Part shown: positions 1 to 5,520 of the stretch, piece after piece
How positions within the stretch are numbered: the stretch's first letter is position 1
How the letters are laid out: each line of letters begins with the position of its first letter
NCBI GenBank assembly: GCA_020216925.1
Contig: JAIWOL010000155.1
Span: 1 to 10,000, forward strand
DNA from: Thiobacillus sp.
GTDB lineage: Bacteria; Pseudomonadota; Gammaproteobacteria; Burkholderiales; Thiobacillaceae
Direction of reading: 5' to 3'
DNA: 10,000 nucleotides
Program-made: the position numbers and the translations under genes
Notes under the pieces: generated by a model
Databases searched by the model: none
The model's input: only the letters and a program-made list of their open reading frames with translations
What the model was told of the DNA's origin: nothing

Positions 1-505
1 GGCGCTGGGCGCACAGGCGCTGCTGCCGGCGCCGCTGGCCGCCGGCCTGGCCGGAATCGCGGCGCTCGCCCACGCAGTCCGGCTGGCGGGCTGGTACACC
101 CCGCGTTACCGGGCTGTGCCGCTGCTCTGGATCCTGCATCTGGGCTACGCCTGGATCGTCGCGGGTTTTGCGCTCACGGCGCTGGCCGCTCTGGGCGTCG
201 TGCCCGGCTCGCTCGCCACCCATGCCTTCACCGCCGGCGCCATGGGCAGTCTCACGCTCGGCATGATGGCCCGGGTAGCGCTCGGCCACACCCGCCGTCC
301 GCTCGAAATCGGCGCGCTCATGGTCGCGGCGTTCTGGCTGCTGACGGCCGCCGCGATCGTGCGCGTGTTCGGCCCGCTGTGGCCGGCCCTCTCGACGGCC
401 GCGCTGCACGTCGCCGGGGGGCTGTGGAGTCTGGCTTTCGCCTTGTTCGTCTATCGTTACCTGCCGCTGCTGCTGCGTCCGCGGATCGACGGCAAGCCGG
501 GCTGA
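1..505 (+). CDS. nnrS: NnrS family membrane protein (C-terminal part, 5' end outside window)
   Basis: The frame is open from base 2 and ends at TGA 503-505, giving the last 167 residues of a longer protein. The visible part is very hydrophobic, with about five membrane-spanning stretches (roughly residues 10-28, 41-63, 74-94, 103-122 and 130-153 of the fragment). It carries the histidine-containing signatures I associate with NnrS: HLGYAW near residue 46, HAFTAGAMGS near 74 and ALGHTRRPL near 94. Known NnrS proteins are inner-membrane haem- and copper-containing proteins of about 400 residues, linked to tolerance of nitric oxide and regulated with denitrification genes; their exact biochemistry is not settled. 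Family assignment rests on the motifs. The role in NO stress is family knowledge, supported here by the neighbouring P460/c'-beta cytochrome. A valine codon at 116 is internal and is not the true start. Confidence 0.85.
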   Translation, partial: ALGAQALLPAPLAAGLAGIAALAHAVRLAGWYTPRYRAVPLLWILHLGYAWIVAGFALTALAALGVVPGSLATHAFTAGAMGSLTLGMMARVALGHTRRPLEIGALMVAAFWLLTAAAIVRVFGPLWPALSTAALHVAGGLWSLAFALFVYRYLPLLLRPRIDGKPG

Positions 506-659
506 CGATGACCGTCCCCGCGCGCGCGGCCGCCAAGGCGGACAGCGGCAGCATCCCATGCGCGGCACACCACGCATCAGCATCGTGCAATGCCTGCCGC
601 AAACCCGGGTTGCCGAACCGGCAAGGCAAGGCCGCGCCGCCGCGGTCGACCTGCGCCGG
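506..659. other. gap between converging nnrS and marR genes
   Basis: These 154 bp separate the stop codons of two converging genes. Frames through here are short or run antisense into the neighbours, and none has a ribosome binding site or recognisable product. A very short inverted repeat (CCGCC-AA-GGCGG, near 530-541) is present but has no T-tract. I see no supportable gene or terminator. Confidence 0.5.
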
Positions 660-1223
660 CTATTCCGTTACCGCATGCGGCGAGCGCCACTCGCGGCAGA
701 TGCGCAGGGTCTGCGCCTTGGCCAGCGGTTCGCCGGTCAGGCCGCAATGCGCGCGCCGGCCATCCGGCTGGAAATGCGCGCAACGCGCGCACACGCCGAA
801 TGCGCGCTGACCGTTGAGGCGCTGCAGGCCGGCCAGCAGGCCGCGCAGGCCCGATTCCAGGGTCGCGGCATCGAGCGGCAGCGTCGTCAGCGCAGTTTCC
901 AGACGCGTAATCCAGCTTTCGCGCAGCAGCGCGCGGGCGGACGGCGTCAGCCCCAGATGCACCCGCCGGCCATGACGCGCATCCGATTCCCTGACCAGCA
1001 AGCCCTTCCGCTCCAGCACCGCCAGCGTCTGCGACACGGTGCCGCGCGTCACCCCGAAATACTCGGCGACTGCTATCGGCATGTCGCTGTAGCGGTTGGC
1101 GCGCGACAGGTAGCTCAACACCTGCACGTGGATAGGCAGCAAGCCGTGGCGCGCGGCGTCGTCGCGCACCGACTGGTGGATGAGCGCGCCAAGGCGTTCG
1201 AGAAGAAGGGCATTGTGCTGCAT
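660..1223 (-). CDS. MarR-type transcriptional regulator with four-cysteine C-terminal tail
   Basis: This 187-residue protein has a winged helix-turn-helix at about residues 30-95. The recognition region is around AEYFGVTRGTVSQTLAVLE (53-71) and the wing is at DARHGRRVHLGLT (81-93), as in MarR-family dimeric repressors. After the dimerisation helices comes an unusual tail with C145, C148, C160 and C176 (pattern C-x2-C-x11-C-x15-C), which could hold zinc or an iron-sulfur cluster or act as a thiol switch. The start is the ATG at 1223. A GAGG lies 15 nt upstream, inside operator-like repeat 1, and the next in-frame ATG upstream would need a leader reading through the whole regulatory region. It is divergent from the P460/c'-beta cytochrome gene and converges on nnrS. 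The inverted repeats in the divergent region suggest it represses both itself and the cytochrome. Class assignment is firm; the ligand is unknown. Confidence 0.88.
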   Translation of the reverse strand: MQHNALLLERLGALIHQSVRDDAARHGLLPIHVQVLSYLSRANRYSDMPIAVAEYFGVTRGTVSQTLAVLERKGLLVRESDARHGRRVHLGLTPSARALLRESWITRLETALTTLPLDAATLESGLRGLLAGLQRLNGQRAFGVCARCAHFQPDGRRAHCGLTGEPLAKAQTLRICREWRSPHAVTE

Positions 1224-1228
1224 CGGAA

Positions 1229-1251
1229 TAATGTATCGCCTCGAATCATGA
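1229..1251. promoter_or_regulatory. operator-like imperfect inverted repeat 1 (marR-proximal)
   Basis: This 23-bp element reads TAATGTATCGC-C-TCGAATCATGA. It matches the perfect palindrome at 1284-1306 at 18 of 23 positions with no gaps, and has the same 11-1-11 layout. It begins 5 bp upstream of the marR ATG and covers its likely Shine-Dalgarno GAGG (complement of 1239-1242). It ends one base before the -35 box of the cytochrome promoter. Centre-to-centre distance to repeat 2 is 55 bp, about five helical turns. This suits binding by the divergent MarR protein, which is an inference. Confidence 0.6.
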
Positions 1252-1252
1252 C

Positions 1253-1280
1253 TTGACAAGCCGCAATGCTGGTCTCTAAT
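1253..1280 (+). promoter_or_regulatory. sigma70-type promoter for the cytochrome gene
   Basis: The -35 box TTGACA (1253-1258) is a perfect consensus. After a 16-bp spacer comes the -10 box TCTAAT (1275-1280), one mismatch from TATAAT. The predicted transcription start is near 1287, giving a leader of about 50 nt before the ATG at 1338. The start site lies inside inverted repeat 2 and the -35 box abuts repeat 1, so a repressor bound at either would block polymerase. No equally good promoter for marR was found on the other strand. Confidence 0.75.
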
Positions 1281-1283
1281 CAC

Positions 1284-1306
1284 TAATGCATCGACTCGAT
1301 GCATTA
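1284..1306. promoter_or_regulatory. operator-like perfect palindrome 2 (cytochrome-proximal)
   Basis: The 11-bp arms TAATGCATCGA and TCGATGCATTA are exact reverse complements around a single central C at 1295. The element covers the expected transcription start of the cytochrome promoter, a classic position for a repressor site. The arms do not match the FNR/NnrR layout (TTGAT-N4-ATCAA). They contain ATGCAT as NsrR sites do, but with a wider spacing between the two copies. The adjacent MarR protein is the natural candidate binder. Confidence 0.75.
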
Positions 1307-1337
1307 AACCCGTAATGGAACAATCAAGGAGACCTGC

Positions 1338-1829
1338 ATGAACAGAATGACGAACAGAATCCTGGGCAGCCTCGCCCTGCTGGCGGCCGCGGCGCCTGCC
1401 GGTGCCGCCGACCCGGTACCCTATCCCGCGGGCTATCGCGACTGGCATCACGTCAAGAGCATGGTCATCGCCGAAGGCCACCCGCTGTTCGACGCCTTCG
1501 GCGGCATCCATCATCTCTACGCCAACCCGAAGGCGGTGCAGGGCTATCGCCGGGGCTTTTTTCCCGATGGCGCGGTGATCGTGTTCGACCTGCTCGACGC
1601 GACCCATGCCGGCGCCGCCATCACCGAAGGCCCGCGCAAGGTCGTCGGCGTGATGCACAAGAACGCGCGCAAGTATGCCGCCACCGGCGGCTGGGGCTTC
1701 GAGGGCTTCGCGGGCGACTCCAGGACCAAGCGCGTGGTCGGCAACGACGCGGCCAGCGCCTGCTTCAGCTGCCACGCCCCGCAGAAAGACCGCGATTACG
1801 TATTCAGCAGCCTGCGCGACCGGAACTGA
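1338..1829 (+). CDS. secreted cytochrome P460 / cytochrome c'-beta family protein
   Basis: This 163-residue protein has a signal peptide (about 1-23, AGA/AD cleavage region), so the product is periplasmic. One c-type haem site, CFSCH, lies at 142-146. The fold markers of the P460 family are present: PAGYRDW (30-36), FFPDG (74-78) and GGWGFEGF (117-124). In Nitrosomonas P460, which oxidises hydroxylamine, a lysine (Lys70) is covalently linked to the haem. Aligning from memory on the DG-x-V-x-V stretch, the equivalent residue here is Phe83, so the cross-link is probably absent. The protein may then resemble cytochrome c'-beta, which binds NO. The start ATG has an excellent Shine-Dalgarno AAGGAG at 1326-1331, 6 nt upstream. 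Expression is probably controlled by the divergent MarR regulator through the two inverted repeats. Family is confident; the exact activity is inferred. Confidence 0.88.
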   Translation: MNRMTNRILGSLALLAAAAPAGAADPVPYPAGYRDWHHVKSMVIAEGHPLFDAFGGIHHLYANPKAVQGYRRGFFPDGAVIVFDLLDATHAGAAITEGPRKVVGVMHKNARKYAATGGWGFEGFAGDSRTKRVVGNDAASACFSCHAPQKDRDYVFSSLRDRN

Positions 1830-1834
1830 GGGCC

Positions 1835-1851
1835 CGCCGGCGCGGCCGGCG
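1835..1851. terminator. GC-rich hairpin between converging genes
   Basis: The arms CGCCGGC and GCCGGCG flank a 3-nt loop (GCG) in the 23-bp gap between the cytochrome stop and the methyltransferase stop. Its position suits a shared bidirectional terminator, but no T-tract follows on either strand, so intrinsic termination is uncertain. Confidence 0.4.
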
Positions 1852-1852
1852 C

Positions 1853-2464
1853 TCAGGCCGCCGGCTTTATCGCCACCAGATCGATCAGCGCCGACTGGCC
1901 GTGGTGCTGGGCGCCTTCGCTGATGTGCGCCTCGTAGTCGGCGAGATGCTGCATGTCCCAGTCGCCGAACCAGCGTTCGAGGTCGGCGCGGGTGTAGAGA
2001 TTGGCCGGGTTGGACGGCCCGCCAGTGCCGAACTCGATCTGTTTCGGCGTATAGCCCTGCAGGATCAGCGTGCCGCCCGGTCTGAGGCTGCGGCGGATGC
2101 CTTCGATGATGCGGTCGCGTTCGGGCGGCGGGCTGAACTGGATGAAGATCGCGACGATCACATCGTAGGCCGCGTCGGGCCAGCGCCAATGCAACAGGTC
2201 GGCCTGTTCGAATTCCACCTGCACGCCGCGCCCGGCGGCCAGCCGGGCAGCCTTTGCCAGGGCCACGGGTGAAAAATCGATGGCGTGAACCCGGAGGCCC
2301 TGCTGGGCGAGCCACACGCCGTTGCGTCCTTCGCCGTCGGCAACGGCGAGCGCGCGCTGGCCAGGCTTCAGTCTCTGCGCCTGACTGGCGAGGAAGGCGT
2401 TGGGCGCGGTACCGAAGACGTATGCCTCGGTGGCGTAGCGCGTGTTCCAGAATTCGAAGCTCAC
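1853..2464 (-). CDS. class I SAM-dependent methyltransferase (TehB-like), substrate unknown
   Basis: This 203-residue protein has a Rossmann-type methyltransferase core. The SAM-binding motif I is ALAVADGEGRNG, followed by the acidic post-I motif VHAIDFSP, then FEQADLL and a DVIVAIFIQF strand before the helix RIIEGIRRSLRPGG. The N-terminal FWNTRYATEAYVFGTAPN resembles small cytoplasmic TehB/Methyltransf_25-type enzymes. I chose the GTG at 2464: a good AGGTGA sits 7 nt upstream and overlaps the dsbC stop codon, which is only 7 nt away, so translation is probably coupled. A longer frame starting at 2548 would lie inside dsbC and adds no homologous sequence. This is the last gene of the seven-gene minus-strand cluster. 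The substrate cannot be told; the adjacent ubiquinone genes do not make it UbiG or UbiE, whose motifs differ. Confidence 0.82.
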   Translation of the reverse strand: MSFEFWNTRYATEAYVFGTAPNAFLASQAQRLKPGQRALAVADGEGRNGVWLAQQGLRVHAIDFSPVALAKAARLAAGRGVQVEFEQADLLHWRWPDAAYDVIVAIFIQFSPPPERDRIIEGIRRSLRPGGTLILQGYTPKQIEFGTGGPSNPANLYTRADLERWFGDWDMQHLADYEAHISEGAQHHGQSALIDLVAIKPAA

Positions 2465-2471
2465 GCGGGCA

Positions 2472-3194
2472 TCACCTGGCGTTGGCCGCGAGCAGGCGTT
2501 CGAGTTGCGCGGCCGGCACCATGCCGGGCAAGCGCACGCCGTTGGCAAAGAAAAGGGTGGGCGTGCCGCCTACGCCAAGTTTGTTGCCGAGCGCCACGGT
2601 GGCATCGACCGGGTTGGGGCATTTGCCATCGTTGCCGGGCACGCTGCCTTTGGTGATGTAGTCGTCCCAGGCACGGTTGCGGTCGGGTGCGCACCAGATC
2701 TGCTTCGAGATTTGCACGGCTTTGGGATGCAGGCCTTCGATGGGGTAGAGGAAGGTGTAGACGGTGAGGTTGTCGACCTTGGCCAGCTCGGCTTCAAATT
2801 TGCGGCAGAAGGGACAATCGACGTCGGAGAACACCACCAGCTTGCGTTCGCCCTTGCCCTTGACGGTCTTGATGGCATTGTTGAGAGGGAAGACATTCCA
2901 GTCCACGGCCTGCAATTTGGCGAGCCGGTCCTGGGTGAGGTTGCGGCGGGTCTTGAGGTCGATCACGTCGCCTGCAAACACGAACTGGCCTTTGGCGTCC
3001 ATGTAGATCAGCTGGCCGTCGAGGTAAACCTCGAACAGGCCGCTGTAAGGCGTTTTCTTGATCGAGCTGATCTGCGCACCGGGAAAGCGCTCGGTAAGCG
3101 CCTTGCGCACGACCGTCTCGCTGGCCTGCGCGCCGGTTGCCGCCATCAAGCCCAGGGCCAGGGCCATGCCAGCCCAACGTGTTTTGCGATTCAT
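2472..3194 (-). CDS. dsbC: DsbC-type periplasmic disulfide isomerase
   Basis: This 240-residue protein has a signal peptide (1-24, cleavage after AQA). An N-terminal dimerisation domain (about 25-90, with YLDGQLIYMDAKGQFVFAGD) is joined by a linker to a thioredoxin-like domain. The active site is CPFC (C127-C130) after VVFSDVD. The cis-proline is in GGTPT (P212), and a second cysteine pair (C168, C192) matches the structural disulfide of DsbC. DsbC shuffles wrong disulfides in secreted proteins and is kept reduced by DsbD. E. coli DsbC has CGYC, so the CPFC centre differs, nearer to the CPYC of DsbG; overall length and the second cysteine pair favour the DsbC group. The start ATG 3194 has GGAG 6 nt upstream. 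It lies 29 bp downstream of the ubiI-like gene and 7 bp before the methyltransferase. Confidence 0.92.
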   Translation of the reverse strand: MNRKTRWAGMALALGLMAATGAQASETVVRKALTERFPGAQISSIKKTPYSGLFEVYLDGQLIYMDAKGQFVFAGDVIDLKTRRNLTQDRLAKLQAVDWNVFPLNNAIKTVKGKGERKLVVFSDVDCPFCRKFEAELAKVDNLTVYTFLYPIEGLHPKAVQISKQIWCAPDRNRAWDDYITKGSVPGNDGKCPNPVDATVALGNKLGVGGTPTLFFANGVRLPGMVPAAQLERLLAANAR

Positions 3195-3223
3195 GTACTG
3201 CTCCAGGTTCAGTTGATAAAGAT

Positions 3224-4381
3224 TCACGACATTGCTGCGCGCACCAGCACCGTCTTGAGCGGCGCGAGGCGGTCGACGAGCGACATGCCGGCGTTGCGCA
3301 GCCAGCCGGCGCGTGCATCCGCAAACAGATGATGCAGGCCATGCGTGACAGCCTGCATGCGCGCGATGGGTTCGGCGCGCAGGCGGGCGTATTGCGCCAG
3401 CACGCGGGGATCGCCCGGGTGCGCGCGACGAAACTCGGCCAGCACCGCCGCCAGGGCCTGCGCATCGCCCAGGCCCAGGTTCACGCCCTGTCCTGCCAGG
3501 GGATGCACGCCGTGTCCGGCGTCGCCGACCAGTGCCACGCCGGGCGCATCCAGCGACTCGACCCGCATCAGCCGCAGCGGATACGCGGCGGCGGGCGTGA
3601 GGCTCGCGAGTTCGCCCAGTTTGTCGCGCCCGGCCTCGCGCACGCGCTCGGCCAGTTCCGCCGGATTGCAGGCGGTCAGTGTTTCGGCGTGCGCCGGCGA
3701 GGTTGACCAGACCATGGACATGCGGGTTCCGGGCAGCGGCAGGAATGCCAGCACCTCCCCGCCCATGAACCACTGGTAGGCTGTGCCCCGGTGCGACCGG
3801 GCGCAGTCGAAATTGGCGACCACGCCGCTTTGTTCGTAGGCCCAAGTGGCGGACGCGATGCCGGCCCAGTCGCGCACGCGCGAATGCGCGCCATCGGCAG
3901 CGACGACCAGCTGGGCGGCCAGTACCTGGCCATCCGTCAGCGTGATGTGGGTATCGAGGCCGTCACGCGCCATGACGGCGATATCGGCGGGGCAATGCAG
4001 CGCCACCTCGCCCTGGTCGGCCAGCGTGTCCCACAACGCCTGTTGCAGACGGCTGTTCTCGAAGATGAACGCCAGTTGCGCGGCACCCGCCGCATAGGCA
4101 TCGAGCCGCAGACTGCCGCCGGCGTCCCCCGCCACGTCCATGCGGAATACCGGCTGTACGCGCGCGGCATCGAGACGGCTCCATGCGCCCAGTCCGGCGA
4201 GCCAGCGCTGGTTGGCGGGAGTAAGCGCATAGATGCGCGTATCCCAGTCCTCGCCCGGCGGGCGGGGTGTGGCTCGTTCGATCAGCGCCACGCGCAGACC
4301 CTGACGCGCCAGCGCGAGTGCAGCGGCCGCCCCCACCAGTCCGGCACCGACGACGACGGCCTGATAGCGCTGGAAACTCAT
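3224..4381 (-). CDS. ubiI: UbiI/VisC-type FAD-dependent ubiquinone ring hydroxylase
   Basis: This 385-residue flavoprotein belongs to the UbiH/UbiF/VisC/COQ6 family. It has an N-terminal FAD-binding GxGxxG (VGAGLVGAA, G12-G17), the DTRIYALTPAN stretch (47-57) typical of the family, and the DG motif VVAADGAHSRVR (159-170). The second FAD motif is ALVGDAGHGVHPLAGQGVNLGLGD (283-306). Enzymes of this kind insert a hydroxyl group into the ubiquinone ring using NAD(P)H and O2, bound to the inner membrane. The ATG at 4381 overlaps the ubiH stop in an ATGA arrangement, showing translational coupling. Position directly after pepP-ubiH mirrors the E. coli pepP-ubiH-ubiI operon and suggests C5 hydroxylation. 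Some betaproteobacteria use broader-specificity homologues, so the exact ring position is inferred. Confidence 0.85.
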   Translation of the reverse strand: MSFQRYQAVVVGAGLVGAAAALALARQGLRVALIERATPRPPGEDWDTRIYALTPANQRWLAGLGAWSRLDAARVQPVFRMDVAGDAGGSLRLDAYAAGAAQLAFIFENSRLQQALWDTLADQGEVALHCPADIAVMARDGLDTHITLTDGQVLAAQLVVAADGAHSRVRDWAGIASATWAYEQSGVVANFDCARSHRGTAYQWFMGGEVLAFLPLPGTRMSMVWSTSPAHAETLTACNPAELAERVREAGRDKLGELASLTPAAAYPLRLMRVESLDAPGVALVGDAGHGVHPLAGQGVNLGLGDAQALAAVLAEFRRAHPGDPRVLAQYARLRAEPIARMQAVTHGLHHLFADARAGWLRNAGMSLVDRLAPLKTVLVRAAMS

Positions 4382-5520
4382 CCGCGCGCCCCGAACATCA
4401 TGCGGCGCGCGACAAAATTTTTCAGCGGCGGCAGCGCTTCCAGCGTCAGCAGCCCAAGACCGCGCGCGTGGCGCAGCAGCGCAAAGTCGTTGGAAAACGC
4501 GCGCACCAGAAAATCGGTAAAGCCCAGTCCGCCGGCCACGTCGGCGCGCCGGCCGCGTGCATAGGCAGCCAGCATGGCGGCGCTGCCAAGCGCGTTGGGC
4601 GGCACATCGGCACAGGCCAGCGCCAGCTCGAAGGCATCGCGCAGGCCCAGGTTGAATCCCTGCCCGGCCACCGGGTGCAGGGTTTGCGCGGCGTTTCCGA
4701 TGCGCACCACGCGCGCGCCGGCCTCACTGCCGGCGTAGCGCATCATGAGCGGAAACACCTTGCGCGGCCCGGCTTGCAGAAACCGTCCCTGGCGCCCCCC
4801 AAAGTGGGCATGCAGCGCGTCGAGGAAAGCCGGGTCATCGAGTCTGCGCAGCCGTTCGGCCACGTCGGGATGCGCCGTCCACACCAGGCCGTAGCGGTCG
4901 TGCCTGGGAAGGAGCGCGACCGGGCCGTCCGGAGTGAACCGTTCATAAGCCTGGTGGGCGTGCGGCCGTTCGGTGCGCACGTCGCACACCAGCGCCATCT
5001 GCGCGTAGTCGCGGTGGAATTTCGCCGTGGCTGCGGCGAGGCTGCGGCCGCCGTCGGCCACCACGGCCAGCGCGGTGCGGCGCGCCCCCGCCGCAGTCAT
5101 GACTGCGGCGGCATCGTTGCCGGCCTGCACGGCTTCGACCGCCACGCCGTATTCCACCGGCACCGCGGCTTCGTGCAGCGCCTGCTTGAGGGCAGCGGTG
5201 AGCGTGGCGTAGGACAGCACATAGCCCAGGGCGGGCACGTCGAGTTCGGCGGCGTCGAGCCGGGTCGCGCCCAGTGCGCCGCGTTGCGATATGTGGATGC
5301 GGGCGATGGGCGTCACGTCGGCGAGCCGTTGCCACACGCCCAGCCGCGACAGGATCAGCTGCGCGCCGTGCGACAGCGCGAGGGTGCGACCGTCAGCGGG
5401 CGCGTTTTCGGGACCGGCTTCGAGCACGCGCGCCGGGATGTCCTGCTGCGCGAGCGCGAGGGCACACACGGCGCCCACCGGCCCCGCGCCGACAATCAGC
5501 GGCGTCAGCCCTGCATCCAT
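4378..5520 (-). CDS. ubiH: UbiH-type FAD-dependent 2-octaprenyl-6-methoxyphenol hydroxylase
   Basis: This 380-residue flavoprotein has the FAD GxGxxG at LIVGAGPVGA (8-17). The family residues around DGRTLALSHGAQLIL (43-57) and the internal VVADGGRS motif (153-160) are present. The FAD ribityl motif VRIGNAAQTLHPVAGQGFNLGLRD has GN in place of GD; this is the form I know from E. coli UbiH and separates it from the neighbouring ubiI-like paralogue. The product would hydroxylate the ubiquinone ring, in E. coli at C6 (formerly numbered C1), at the inner membrane. The start ATG at 5520 lies 16 bp inside the end of pepP; the Shine-Dalgarno is weak, so it probably relies on coupled translation. The stop overlaps the next start by 4 bp. 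At the C-terminus, PPLKNFVARRMMFG is typical of the family's membrane-proximal end. Confidence 0.9.
   Translation of the reverse strand: MDAGLTPLIVGAGPVGAVCALALAQQDIPARVLEAGPENAPADGRTLALSHGAQLILSRLGVWQRLADVTPIARIHISQRGALGATRLDAAELDVPALGYVLSYATLTAALKQALHEAAVPVEYGVAVEAVQAGNDAAAVMTAAGARRTALAVVADGGRSLAAATAKFHRDYAQMALVCDVRTERPHAHQAYERFTPDGPVALLPRHDRYGLVWTAHPDVAERLRRLDDPAFLDALHAHFGGRQGRFLQAGPRKVFPLMMRYAGSEAGARVVRIGNAAQTLHPVAGQGFNLGLRDAFELALACADVPPNALGSAAMLAAYARGRRADVAGGLGFTDFLVRAFSNDFALLRHARGLGLLTLEALPPLKNFVARRMMFGARG

Noticed and set aside
526..545. Short inverted repeat CCGCC-AA-GGCGG as a terminator for nnrS or marR
   Set aside because: The stem is at most four or five pairs with almost no loop and no T-run; such repeats are expected by chance at this GC content.
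318..629. Minus-strand frame starting at 629 that could be a small gene after marR
   Set aside because: It runs into nnrS antisense without a stop, has no clear ribosome binding site, and only its first 40 residues lie outside the known gene.
558..1256. 232-residue plus-strand frame opposite marR
   Set aside because: Antisense of the winged-helix gene, rich in arginine, glutamine and histidine with no domain. It would run through the operator region.
1284..1306. Palindrome considered as an NsrR or FNR/NnrR binding site
   Set aside because: It lacks the TTGAT-N4-ATCAA form. Its two ATGCAT cores are 7 bp apart, not 5 bp as in the NsrR consensus. The adjacent MarR with a second related repeat is a better explanation.
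660..2315. 551-residue minus-strand open frame running across marR, the cytochrome gene and the methyltransferase
   Set aside because: Only its end (660-1223) is real, as the MarR gene. The rest is arginine/alanine-rich antisense translation of well-identified genes and lacks any domain.
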